Assembly: GCF_035989285.1 (NCBI RefSeq)
Contig: NZ_CP108513.1
Span: 6,262,001 to 6,326,000 of the forward strand
Length of the DNA stretch: 64,000 bases
From: Streptomyces sp. NBC_01235
GTDB taxonomy: Bacteria > Actinomycetota > Actinomycetes > Streptomycetales > Streptomycetaceae
Reading direction: 5' to 3'
Shown here in pieces: positions 7,335 through 15,367 of this stretch. The translations under genes and the position numbers were made by a program. The notes under the pieces were generated by a model, which worked only from the letters and a program-made list of their open reading frames with translations, had not been told where the DNA came from and searched no databases. Within the stretch, counting starts at the first letter, position 1; every line of letters starts with the position of its first letter.

Positions 7335-8410
7335 TGGCCGTCCAGCATGTGACGTCCGCCCGCAGGCGGCCGACGCTCGCGGTCGTGGGGGCGACCGGAG
7401 CCGTCGGCACCGTCATGCGCCAGATCCTGTCCCAGCGGGCGGACGTCTGGGGCGAGATCAGACTCGTCGCCTCCCCGCGCTCGGCCGGCCGCAAGCTGGC
7501 CGTGCGCGGCGCGGAGATCGAGGTGCTGGCCCTGTCGGAGGAGGTCTTCGACGGGGTCGACGTCGCCATGTTCGACGTCCCCGACGAGGTCGCCGCGCAC
7601 TGGGCACCGATCGCCGCCGCCAAGGGCGTGGTCGTGGTGGACAACTCCGCCGCCTTCCGGATGGACCCGGACGTGCCGCTGGTCGTCCCCGAGGTCAATC
7701 CGCACGCGGTGCGGACCCGGCCGCGCGGGATCGTCGCCAACCCCAACTGCACGACCCTGTCGATGATCGTCGCCCTGGGCGCGCTGCACGCCGAGTACGG
7801 GCTGCGCGAGCTGGTCGTGTCCTCCTACCAGGCGGTGAGCGGGGCCGGGTGGGCCGGGGTCGAGACACTGCGGCAGCAGATGTCGCTGGTCGCCGGCACC
7901 GAGCTGGGCACCAGCCCCGGTGACGTGCGGCGGGCCGTCGGTGACAACACCGGGCCGTTCCCGGAGCCGGTCGCGCTGAACGTCGTCCCGTGGGCCGGGT
8001 CGCTGCGCGAGGACGGCTGGTCGTCGGAGGAGATGAAGGTGCGGGACGAGTCCCGCAAGATCCTCGGGCTGCCGAAGCTGCCGGTGGCCGTGACCTGCGT
8101 GCGCGTCCCCGTCGTCACCACGCACTCCCTCACCGTCCACGCCCGCTTCCAGGACGAGGTCACCGTCGACGGCGCCCGCGAGATCATCGCGACGGCCCCC
8201 GGTGTCGTCCTCTTCGACAACCCGGCGGCGGGGGAGTTCCCCACGCCCGCCGACGTGGTCGGCACCGACCCGACCTGGGTGGGCCGGGTGCGGCGGGCCC
8301 TCGACGACCCGACGGCGCTCGAACTGTTCGTGTGCGGGGACAACCTGCGCAAGGGGGCCGCGCTGAACACCGCGCAGATCGCGGAGTTGGTGGCGGCCGA
8401 GCTGATGTGA
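7334..8410 (+). CDS. asd: aspartate-semialdehyde dehydrogenase
   Basis: It reduces aspartyl phosphate with NADPH to aspartate semialdehyde, the step after Ask. The 358-residue protein shows the nucleotide-binding loop [11 protein letters not shown] (18-28), the phosphate-binding SPRSAGR, and the catalytic cysteine Cys139 in ANPNCTTL. Later come [13 protein letters not shown] and the active-site histidine region [13 protein letters not shown]. Its ATG shares a base with the ask stop codon (TGATG), so Ask and Asd are co-translated. A hairpin terminator at 8598-8633 lies 188 bp downstream. Confidence 0.95.
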   Translation: MAVQHVTSARRRPTLAVVGATGAVGTVMRQILSQRADVWGEIRLVASPRSAGRKLAVRGAEIEVLALSEEVFDGVDVAMFDVPDEVAAHWAPIAAAKGVVVVDNSAAFRMDPDVPLVVPEVNPHAVRTRPRGIVANPNCTTLSMIVALGALHAEYGLRELVVSSYQAVSGAGWAGVETLRQQMSLVAGTELGTSPGDVRRAVGDNTGPFPEPVALNVVPWAGSLREDGWSSEEMKVRDESRKILGLPKLPVAVTCVRVPVVTTHSLTVHARFQDEVTVDGAREIIATAPGVVLFDNPAAGEFPTPADVVGTDPTWVGRVRRALDDPTALELFVCGDNLRKGAALNTAQIAELVAAELM

Positions 8411-8456
8411 CGGGCTGATGTGACGGCTGGGGCTCGCACTCCGCTGGGATCAGAGG

Positions 8457-8523
8457 TGAGCACAGACGCGCGCGCAGAGGTGAGCACGGATGCGGGCACG
8501 GATGCGGGCACAGATGCGGGCAA
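8457..8523 (+). repeat. 12-bp tandem repeat after asd
   Basis: The unit GATGCGGGCACG or a close variant occurs three times in a row (about 8488-8523). It is preceded by degenerate GAG-CAC-AGA/GGT relatives (8457-8487). It is non-coding and GC-rich, and the copy number is probably variable between strains. Confidence 0.6.
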
Positions 8524-8597
8524 TGTGAGCCGGTCGATGGTCCGGACCACTTGTATTGGACACCTTTGCCGTCCGAATATTCACTGAGAAGATTTTC

Positions 8598-8640
8598 CTC
8601 CCCGTTCTCCGCAACCGTGCGGAGGGCGGGGAGCGTCTTT
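8598..8640 (+). terminator. ask-asd terminator
   Basis: Nested arms CTCCCC/GGGGAG (8598-8603 and 8628-8633) and CTCCGC/GCGGAG (8607-8612 and 8619-8624) form one hairpin, followed by CGTCTTT. This is a typical intrinsic terminator for a high-GC genome. Confidence 0.65.
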
Positions 8641-8838
8641 GGGGTCACCCTTCGGGGTGCGCAGATGTGTGAACGATCACAGCGTATGGGGACGCGGTGA
8701 TCTGGGCGTGGGGACGCCCGTTCGTATGGGATACAGGGGAAGAGCGGGACACATGAGACGGGTGCGCGTGGCCTTGGCCGACGCAAAAGTGACGCCGGAC
8801 GCGTACAACCCCCACGGGGGGAAGAGTGTCCAACTGGC

Positions 8839-9513
8839 GTGGCAGAGGTACTCGAACTCCCAGTGGCGCCCCGCGGCGCGGCTCTCCGGCCGCCGCGCGG
8901 CACCCTCCGACCCCGCATGTCCGGCGCGCCCGGCGGCATGCCGGTGATCGCGCCCATGCCCGCAGCGCGGCCCGCCCGCGTACCCAGCCAGCGTGACGGC
9001 GTCGAAGAGATCGTGGCGGCCGGTACCACCGTCGACCACCTCACCGAGACCTACCGGGCGCACTACCGCTCGCTGCTCGGTCTCGCCGCCCTCCTCCTCG
9101 ACGACACCGCCTCCTGCGAGGACGTCGTCCAGGAGGCCTTCATCCGCGTCCACTCCGCGCGCAAGCGCGTCCGCGACCCGGAGAAGACCCTCGCCTACCT
9201 CCGTCAGACGGTCGTCAACCTCTCCCGTTCCGCCCTGCGCCGCCGCATCCTCGGCCTGAAGCTGCTCTCCAAGCCGATGCCGGACATGGCCAGCGCGGAG
9301 GAGGGCGCCTACGACCAGCTGGAGCGCGACTCGCTCATCAAGGCGATGAAGGGCCTCCAGCGCCGTCAGCGCGAGGTCCTCGTGCTGCGCTACTTCGCGG
9401 ACATGACCGAGGCCCAGGTCGCCGAGACCCTCGGCGTCTCCCTCGGCTCGGTCAAGGCGTACGGCTCGCGCGGCATCGCTGCTTTGCGCATAGCCATGGA
9501 GGCTCCGGCGTGA
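8839..9513 (+). CDS. ECF (SigE-family) RNA polymerase sigma factor
   Basis: The product has 224 residues with an unusually long, Pro/Arg-rich N-terminal extension of about 60 residues. Sigma region 2 follows (TYRAHYRSLLGLAALLLDD, CEDVVQEAFIRVH, RDPEKTLAYLRQTVVNLSRS), then region 4 (GLQRRQREVLVLRYFADMTEAQVAETLGVSLGSVKAY). Such factors direct RNA polymerase to stress or envelope promoters. The next gene overlaps by 4 bp (GTGA) and codes for a single-span membrane protein, the arrangement expected for a sigma/anti-sigma pair. The GTG at 8839 may be too far upstream. An internal ATG near 8938 (MPVIAPMPAARP) would remove most of the extension. Confidence 0.88.
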   Translation: MAEVLELPVAPRGAALRPPRGTLRPRMSGAPGGMPVIAPMPAARPARVPSQRDGVEEIVAAGTTVDHLTETYRAHYRSLLGLAALLLDDTASCEDVVQEAFIRVHSARKRVRDPEKTLAYLRQTVVNLSRSALRRRILGLKLLSKPMPDMASAEEGAYDQLERDSLIKAMKGLQRRQREVLVLRYFADMTEAQVAETLGVSLGSVKAYGSRGIAALRIAMEAPA

Positions 9514-10724
9514 GCAGGGAGGCCGAAGGGCGGGGCCCCCACGAGAGCCACAACGGTCACGACCGTCACGGGGACCACGACAGCCACGAGCCGATGACCT
9601 CGTCGGGTCCGCAGGGCCCACCGGGCCCGTCGACCCCGCCGCACTCGTCGGGCACACAAGAGCCGAAGCAATCGCACGCTGGGAACTCAACCGTGAACCA
9701 CCACCTCGACGACCAGGGCCCCGACGGGCTCGACTCGGACGAGCTGGCACTGCGCCGGATGCTGCACGACGCCGTCCAGGAGATGGAGCCGCGTGACGGC
9801 ACCCTGGACCACCTGCGGCGAGCCGTCCCCGTCCGCCGGGCCCGCAAGCGGCAGGCAGCCGTCGGCATGGCGGCCGCGGCCCTCTTCCTCGGCACCGCCG
9901 TCCCGGCCGTGCTGCACGTCTCGGCCGCGGGCAGCTCCGATGCCAACCCTTCCATCGCCGGCCAGGCCTCACAGGCGCAGGGAGGCGCGGATCAGGGCAA
10001 GAACCCCGACGGCGGCTCCTCGGGCAGGGTCGGCGACTCCTCCGGCAAGACCGATGAGCTGGGCAAGGGCGGCGCCACCGACTCCGGCCAGGGCAAGGAG
10101 TCCGCGGGCGGCACCGCCTCCAGCGGCAGCGGCCCCACCGCCGGTCCGCTGATGAGCGCGGCCGCCTGCGGGCCGTCCCAGCTCGAGGCCGGCACCCCCG
10201 CCGTCGACGTCCCCGACGCGGCAGGCATCGTCTACGGCACCTTCCGCGTCACGAACTCCTCCAGCGCCGCCTGTGTCGTCGGCGGCGCCGTCTCCGTGAC
10301 GTTCGACGCGCAGGGCGCAGCGGACGCCACGAAGATCACCGTGGTCGAGCACACCTCCGGGGACGCGGCGGCCGGCCTGCCCGACCCCTCCCTCTACGTC
10401 ACCCAGCACACCCTCGCCCCCGGCTCCGCCTACGAGGTGAAGTTCGCCTGGGCGCCCTCCGCGACCTGCCCCACCACGGGCAGCACCAGCGGCGGCGACA
10501 GCGGCGGTACGGCATCCCCGTCGCCGACCCCGACCGAGCCGTCGACCACGACCGGCGAGACCACCTCCGGCACCTCGGCCCAGCTGCTCACCGCGGACGG
10601 CACGGCCGACGGCAGTGTCGTCGTGTCGTACACGGCCGAGGGCGGCTCGCCGACGGCCAAGGCGACGGTGTCGAACGCGTGCTCCGGGACGATCTACCGG
10701 ACGGGCGTGCTGGCCTCCTCGTGA
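9510..10724 (+). CDS. single-span membrane protein, probable anti-sigma partner
   Basis: The protein has 404 residues. The cytoplasmic N-terminus is rich in histidine (HESHNGHDRHGDHDSHE, about residues 11-27). A short helical segment (DELALRRMLHDAVQEMEP) comes before one membrane helix at about 116-137 (AVGMAAAALFLGTAVPAVLH). The outside part has a Gly/Ser/Lys-rich linker and a beta-rich domain with conserved cysteines (AAACGP, SAACVVGG, SATCPT, NACSG). That domain resembles DUF4232-like extracellular modules, and it ends in Ser/Thr/Pro-rich sequence. The 4-bp overlap with the sigma gene suggests it sequesters that factor, but no clear zinc-type anti-sigma motif (HxxxCxxC) is present. The 3' end overlaps the convergent SURF1 gene by 31 bp. 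Confidence 0.7.
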   Translation: MSREAEGRGPHESHNGHDRHGDHDSHEPMTSSGPQGPPGPSTPPHSSGTQEPKQSHAGNSTVNHHLDDQGPDGLDSDELALRRMLHDAVQEMEPRDGTLDHLRRAVPVRRARKRQAAVGMAAAALFLGTAVPAVLHVSAAGSSDANPSIAGQASQAQGGADQGKNPDGGSSGRVGDSSGKTDELGKGGATDSGQGKESAGGTASSGSGPTAGPLMSAAACGPSQLEAGTPAVDVPDAAGIVYGTFRVTNSSSAACVVGGAVSVTFDAQGAADATKITVVEHTSGDAAAGLPDPSLYVTQHTLAPGSAYEVKFAWAPSATCPTTGSTSGGDSGGTASPSPTPTEPSTTTGETTSGTSAQLLTADGTADGSVVVSYTAEGGSPTAKATVSNACSGTIYRTGVLASS

Positions 10725-11503
10725 ACCGCCGACCCGGCGGCCTCCTCGGGGACGATCCCGAGCTCCGCGTCCCGCGCGAACTCCACCTCGCGGCGCAGCA
10801 GCCGGAACCACATGAACACCACGAACCCGGCGAAGACGAACCACTCGCCCGTGTAGCCCAGGTTCTGGAACGCCTTCAGGTCGAGCCCCGTGTCGGCCGC
10901 CGCCTTCGCGGGCACCGCCGTCATCCCCGGGTCTGCGGTGTCGAGGGTGACCCAGGCGTCGTAGAGGTCGTACGGCACGAGGTTGACGAGCGACGCCGCG
11001 CTGATCGCCGCGGTCTGCCCGGCCGGCAGACCGCCCCGGGCGCTCACTCCGTTGTCGCCGGGCTGCTCGGAGGCCTGGAGCGCGCCGGTCACGGTGACCT
11101 CGCCGGCGGGCGGCGCCGGGACCTTCGCGGAGTCGGCGCCGCCCGGCAGCCAGCCGCGTACGACGGGCAGCGCCTTGCCGCCGTCGGTCCGCAGCAGGGT
11201 CAGCACATAGAACCCGTTCTTCCCGTCGAGTTCCCGATCGGGCACCAGCAACTGCGTGCCGTAGCGCCCGGTGGCGGTGGCCTGCTTGCCCGAGGTCGCC
11301 TTGTCCACGGGCAGCAGCCGGGCCAGCGGCCGCGCGGCCTCCGTACCGGCGGACTCGGCCTGCGCCTTCGCGGCGCGGTGGTCGTCCACCCGCGCCTCGA
11401 ACCGGCTCAGCTGCCAGGACCCCATGAACACGCAGAAGGGGATGGCCAGCAGCACGAAGACGTTGATCCCCCACCAGCGGGGAGTCAGCAGAAACCGGTA
11501 CAC
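10694..11503 (-). CDS. SURF1 family cytochrome oxidase biogenesis protein
   Basis: This 269-residue protein starts (V/M)YRFLLTPRWWGINVFV, the usual opening of actinobacterial SURF1 proteins. It has an N-terminal membrane helix (about 12-30), an outside domain with GSWQLSRFEAR, ATGRYGTQLLVPDRELDGK and VVRGWLPGG, and a C-terminal helix near 220-240 (GEWFVFAGFVVFMWF). SURF1 assists assembly of heme-copper terminal oxidase. The GTG at 11503 was preferred over upstream starts because the family motif begins there and sequence further upstream lacks protein character. The gene overlaps the convergent anti-sigma-like gene by 31 bp at their 3' ends. Confidence 0.85.
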   Translation of the reverse strand: MYRFLLTPRWWGINVFVLLAIPFCVFMGSWQLSRFEARVDDHRAAKAQAESAGTEAARPLARLLPVDKATSGKQATATGRYGTQLLVPDRELDGKNGFYVLTLLRTDGGKALPVVRGWLPGGADSAKVPAPPAGEVTVTGALQASEQPGDNGVSARGGLPAGQTAAISAASLVNLVPYDLYDAWVTLDTADPGMTAVPAKAAADTGLDLKAFQNLGYTGEWFVFAGFVVFMWFRLLRREVEFARDAELGIVPEEAAGSAVHEEASTPVR

Positions 11504-11648
11504 GCCCTCCACGGTACGGGGCGGGCGCGGGGGACCGGCTGGCGGGGTGAGGCTCGTCGGTGCGCAGTAGGTGCGAAGACGGTGGGAGTTGTCCACAGGC
11601 TGGGGGCTGTGGAGGTCGATTGTCGTCGCGGACGGGCAGTATGGGGTC

Positions 11649-13463
11649 ATGACTGAGAGCAACGGGTCCGCCGCACCGGAGCGGTACGAAGAGATGCCGG
11701 ACTGGGAGAAGCGTTTCCGGGCGCCCCGGGTGTCGCTGCCCGACTGGGCGGAGGACGCGCCCGACCACTCCCTGTTCGTGTCCAACGCGACGGGGACGTA
11801 CGAGCTGTACGCCTGGGACCGGTCCACGGGCGACCAGCGTCAGGTGACGCACCGGGCGAACGGCACGACGGACGGCGTGCTCTCCCCGGACGGCGCGTGG
11901 ATCTGGTGGTTCGACGACAAGGACGGCGACGAGTTCGGCGTCTGGCGCCGCCAGCCGTTCAAGGGCGGCGAGGACGAACCGGCGACCCCGGGCCTGGACC
12001 CTTCCTACCCTGCGGGTCTGGCGCTGAGCAGGGACGGCCGTACGGCGGTGGTCGGCCGCTCGACGGACGAGGACGGCACGACGATCCACGTGACGCGGGC
12101 CGGCGAGCCCCCCTTCGAGCTGTACCGCCACAGAGAGTCTGCGGGCGTGGGCGACCTGTCCCACGACGGCACCCTGATCGCGATCGAACACACCGAGCAC
12201 GGCGACGCGATGCACTCCGCGCTGCGCGTCCTGCGCCCGGACGGCACGACGGTCGCCGACCTGGACGACACCCGCGGCGGCACCGAGGAGCTGGGCCTGG
12301 AGGTGCTGGGCTTCGCCCCGGTCGACGGTGACACGAGGCTGTTGATCGGGCATCAGCGGCGGGGCCGCTGGGAACCGCTGGTCTGGGACGTGGCGACGGG
12401 CTCGGAGACGGACCTGGCCCTGGACCTGCCGGGCGACGTCAGCGCCGAGTGGTACCCGGACGGCTCGGGCCTGCTCGTCGTGCACAGCTTCGAGGCCCGC
12501 AGCGAGCTGTTCCGCTACGACCTCGCCGACGGCGAGCTCGTGAAGGTGGCGACCCCCGCGGGCACGGTGTCCGGGGCGACGGCCCGCCCGGACGGCAGCG
12601 TGGAGTACCTGTGGTCGTCCGCGGCCCAGCCGCCGGCGGTCCGCTCCACGACCGGCGAGGTGGTGCTCGACCCGCCCGGCCTGAAGTCCCCCGGCTCGGT
12701 CCCCGTGGAGGACGTGTGGGTGGACGGCCCCGGAGGCCGCATCCATGCCCTGGTGCAGAGGCCGCAGGGCGTCTCCGGTCCCCTCCCCACCGTCTTCGAC
12801 ATCCACGGCGGCCCGACCTGGCACGACAGCGACTCCTTCGCGGCGGCCCCGGCGGCCTGGGTGGATCACGGCTACGCGGTCGTCCGCGTCAACTACCGAG
12901 GCTCCACGGGCTACGGCCGCGCCTGGACGGACGCCCTGAAGCACCGGGTGGGCCTGATCGAGCTGGAGGACATCGAGGCGGTCCGCGAATGGGCCGTCTC
13001 GTCCGGGCTGTCGGACCCCGCCCGCCTGATCCTCACCGGCGGCTCCTGGGGCGGCTACCTCACCCTCCTCGGCATCGGCATCCAGCCCGACGCATGGACC
13101 CTGGGCATCGCGGCCGTCCCCGTCGCCGACTACGTCACGGCCTACCACGACGAGATGGAGGCCCTGAAGGCGATGGACCGCACCCTGCTGGGCGGCACCC
13201 CGGAGGAGGTCCCCGACCGCTTCGAGACCTCGTCCCCCCTGACCTACGTCGACAAGGTCCGGGCCCCCGTCTACATCTCGGCCGGCGTGAACGACCCCCG
13301 CTGTCCCATCCGCCAGATCGACAACTACGTCAAGCGCCTGGAGGCGAGGGGAGCGGTCCACGAGGTCTACCGCTACGACGCGGGCCACGGCTCCCTGGTG
13401 GTGGACGAACGCATCAAGCAGGTACGCCTGGAACTGGAGTTCGCGGAGAGGCACTTGGGGTAG
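11649..13463 (+). CDS. S9 family serine peptidase (prolyl oligopeptidase / acylaminoacyl-peptidase type)
   Basis: The product has 604 residues. The N-terminal 330 form a beta-propeller with TolB/WD-like repeats (SPDGAWIWWFDDKDGDE, LSRDGRTAVVG, DLSHDGTLIAIEHTE). The C-terminal alpha/beta-hydrolase domain carries FDIHGGPTWHD (oxyanion region), nucleophile Ser466 in TGGSWGGYLTL, an Asp in SAGVNDPRCP, and His in YDAGHGSLV. Enzymes of this class release amino acids or dipeptides from short peptides in the cytoplasm, and no signal peptide is seen. The ATG at 11649 is preceded by a short untranslated region. A long inverted-repeat terminator lies downstream at 13706-13745. Confidence 0.9.
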   Translation: MTESNGSAAPERYEEMPDWEKRFRAPRVSLPDWAEDAPDHSLFVSNATGTYELYAWDRSTGDQRQVTHRANGTTDGVLSPDGAWIWWFDDKDGDEFGVWRRQPFKGGEDEPATPGLDPSYPAGLALSRDGRTAVVGRSTDEDGTTIHVTRAGEPPFELYRHRESAGVGDLSHDGTLIAIEHTEHGDAMHSALRVLRPDGTTVADLDDTRGGTEELGLEVLGFAPVDGDTRLLIGHQRRGRWEPLVWDVATGSETDLALDLPGDVSAEWYPDGSGLLVVHSFEARSELFRYDLADGELVKVATPAGTVSGATARPDGSVEYLWSSAAQPPAVRSTTGEVVLDPPGLKSPGSVPVEDVWVDGPGGRIHALVQRPQGVSGPLPTVFDIHGGPTWHDSDSFAAAPAAWVDHGYAVVRVNYRGSTGYGRAWTDALKHRVGLIELEDIEAVREWAVSSGLSDPARLILTGGSWGGYLTLLGIGIQPDAWTLGIAAVPVADYVTAYHDEMEALKAMDRTLLGGTPEEVPDRFETSSPLTYVDKVRAPVYISAGVNDPRCPIRQIDNYVKRLEARGAVHEVYRYDAGHGSLVVDERIKQVRLELEFAERHLG

Positions 13464-13633
13464 GCGGGCGGTTCTTCGAGTGAACGGGCGGGGCCGCGCT
13501 TGGCGATCGATAGCGATGGCTGGTCCGAACGCCTCGCCCGCGGCGTTGACGCGAACTGGTCGTTGCCCGAGGTGCCATGCGTCTCGCCGCCGCGGCCATC
13601 GACGGCCAGGCATGGGTCGAGCAGTACGTCTGA

Positions 13634-13659
13634 CCAGAACCAGAACCAGAACCAGAACC
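13634..13659 (+). repeat. hexanucleotide repeat (CCAGAA)4
   Basis: Four uninterrupted copies of CCAGAA plus two bases lie in the non-coding gap between the S9 peptidase gene and the convergent DUF1062 gene. Simple repeats of this kind are rare in GC-rich chromosomes and may vary in copy number. Confidence 0.8.
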
Positions 13660-13705
13660 GCTGGAATTCCAGCTTCGTCACTGCCGGCGGACGATCAAGG
13701 CCGGT

Positions 13706-13745
13706 CCAGGGCCTGTCCGGCGGATCCTGCCGGACAGGCCCCTGG
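13706..13745. terminator. bidirectional hairpin terminator
   Basis: The arms CCAGGGCCTGTCCGGC (13706-13721) and GCCGGACAGGCC+CCTGG (13729-13745) pair over 16 positions with one bulged C and a 7-base loop. It lies between two convergent genes and can stop transcription from both sides. Confidence 0.75.
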
Positions 13746-13758
13746 TTCCGAGGAGGGC

Positions 13759-14307
13759 TCAGTGCTTGAGCGTGAAGGTGAAGTCGCCGGAGAGCTTGCC
13801 GCTCAGCCGGACCGCCGAAACGAGTTTGCCCTCCGTGATCAGTCTCTCGACCTCGGCCCGCGAAAGACCGCAACCCTCAGCGATCAGTCGCACCGGACGG
13901 ACAGGGATGCGCGCCGCGAAGCGGACCGAGACGTCGATCACCTCGCGGTCCAGGTGATCCGATCCGCCGGTGTCGAGGCGCCAGGCGTTGTCCCAGTCCA
14001 GGGCGATGCGATTACGGCGCCGCACGACCGGATCCTGGAGCAGCTCAGCTGCCAGGCCAGGGTCGTTGTCGTGCATGCGGTCCAGCAGCTCGGGTCGTAC
14101 GGAGCGCACGTTCATCCGCTCCAGGACCGTGAGCTTCGCCGTGTCCCCGCAAGCGGTGCAGAGCACGAGGAGCCAGGCGTCGAGGAGCTTGTGGTTGGCG
14201 TTGACGCGAAATTTTCCGTTGGCCAGGAAGCGTTCGGACGCGCACGCGTGGCAACGGCGGCGAACGGTCGGCAGGCAGGTGGGCATGACCACCCAGATGT
14301 TGAGCAC
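13759..14307 (-). CDS. DUF1062 domain protein
   Basis: The 182-residue protein opens with a zinc-ribbon-like region: cysteines in RRCHACASERF, then CTACGDTAKLTV about 30 residues on. Between them is the conserved FLANGKFRVNANHKLLDAWL that I associate with DUF1062. The C-terminal third (VRPVRLIAEGCGLSRAEVERLI) looks like a small helix-turn-helix or S4-like RNA-binding segment. The function is unknown. A nucleic-acid role is only a guess from the two small domains. The GTG at 14307 begins the family's first strand. The 297 bp upstream (14308-14604) hold no gene that I can support. Confidence 0.75.
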   Translation of the reverse strand: MLNIWVVMPTCLPTVRRRCHACASERFLANGKFRVNANHKLLDAWLLVLCTACGDTAKLTVLERMNVRSVRPELLDRMHDNDPGLAAELLQDPVVRRRNRIALDWDNAWRLDTGGSDHLDREVIDVSVRFAARIPVRPVRLIAEGCGLSRAEVERLITEGKLVSAVRLSGKLSGDFTFTLKH

Positions 14308-14604
14308 AGAAGTACACCGGTTTCAGTGTGAGAAATCCGCAGCAAAAAGCAGCGCGGCGCAGATGCGCGACGCGCGACCAATCAGCTCTCAGGAGGTCTC
14401 ACACGGTGTACAACGGCACGTCCTTGCCCAGACGACTTGGTTCGGCAGCACGGTAGTGGCGCACAGCGGCGCTGTTCCACCGATTTTTCGAGCGCCTCAC
14501 ACGGCCAGTGGCGACCGGCAAGGCCGCGTCGATCCGTCCGGTCCTGTCCCTGCATGAGCATGCCGGTGGTGGCAGACTGCGTGGACTGAGCGACGGGGGC
14601 ACCG

Positions 14605-15234
14605 GTGAGTAAGAAGCATGTGCGGAAAATGCTGCGGAAGATGGCAGGCGGGGAGCCCGTTCAGATCGTCATCTCCATGACGACATGGAAGGGACTCGCC
14701 CGACTCGCCTTCATCGCCGAGCAGTTCGGGTACACGTACGCGGACCTGCAGATGACCGGCGACAACAAGTTCGCGCTGTTCATCGTGCCCGACCTCAGCC
14801 CGCAGGGCCGACAGCGCGCTGCGCAGAACCGTGCGCGGTACCCCGACGCGAGCGACGGTGTCGCGCTGCCGCCCGACGTGCCCGACGCGATCGATCTCCT
14901 CAAGGCCCGCATGGTGGTCGACAGCGGCAGTCAGCACACCGACAAGCTGCGGATGGGGATGCTGGTCTTCTTCCTCACCACGTCCGCCGCGGCCATCGGA
15001 TTCAGGCTCCGCGCGGACACCGCCGCAGCCGTCATCGTCGTCATCGTCTGGGCCGCGCTCATGGCCCTGCTGCCCGTCCTGCTCGCCTACAGCCGACGTT
15101 ACAGAGCCAAGTACACCAGCCAGTTGCGGGCCGCCGGGTTCACGCCGGTGACCGACCGGAACGGGCGGCTGCGGTATGTGCCGCCGGGCGGGCAGCTTCC
15201 CGGACACGGCAATCCGTTCGCCGGAGGAGCGTAG
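14605..15234 (+). CDS. hypothetical two-helix membrane protein
   Basis: The protein has 209 residues. The N-terminal 105 are soluble and basic at the start (MSKKHVRKMLRKMAGGEPVQ), with mixed alpha/beta character. Two membrane helices follow at about 113-130 (RMGMLVFFLTTSAAAIGF) and 138-158. The C-terminus is short and basic (YRAKYTSQLRAAGFTPV, then Gly/Pro). I do not recognise the family. Only a weak ribosome binding site is seen before the GTG. Codon use is normal, so it is probably a real gene. Confidence 0.6.
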   Translation: MSKKHVRKMLRKMAGGEPVQIVISMTTWKGLARLAFIAEQFGYTYADLQMTGDNKFALFIVPDLSPQGRQRAAQNRARYPDASDGVALPPDVPDAIDLLKARMVVDSGSQHTDKLRMGMLVFFLTTSAAAIGFRLRADTAAAVIVVIVWAALMALLPVLLAYSRRYRAKYTSQLRAAGFTPVTDRNGRLRYVPPGGQLPGHGNPFAGGA

Positions 15235-15367
15235 TGGCTCCGGCCACCGCTGGAGAACGGGACGCGTCGACAGGCGGTACTCATCAAGGGGCGGCGCGGG
15301 CCATGAGGCGGGGGCCATGAAGCGCCGACCCAGCCTTACGCCCCTGCAGCCTTACGCCCCCGCCGCC

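Larger units (their letters stand above)
8411..8838 (+). other. asd to sigma-factor intergenic region
   Basis: This 428-bp stretch has no credible gene. It holds a short tandem-repeat array (8457-8523), a hairpin terminator (8598-8640) and the promoter region of the ECF sigma gene. Just upstream of the sigma gene is GGGGGGAAGAG, a possible ribosome binding site, with the GTG at 8839. Confidence 0.6.

Noticed and set aside
9969..13613. Minus-strand open frame of 1214 codons over SURF1 and the S9 peptidase gene
   Set aside because: It runs antisense through two well-supported genes, changes character along its length and shows no domain.
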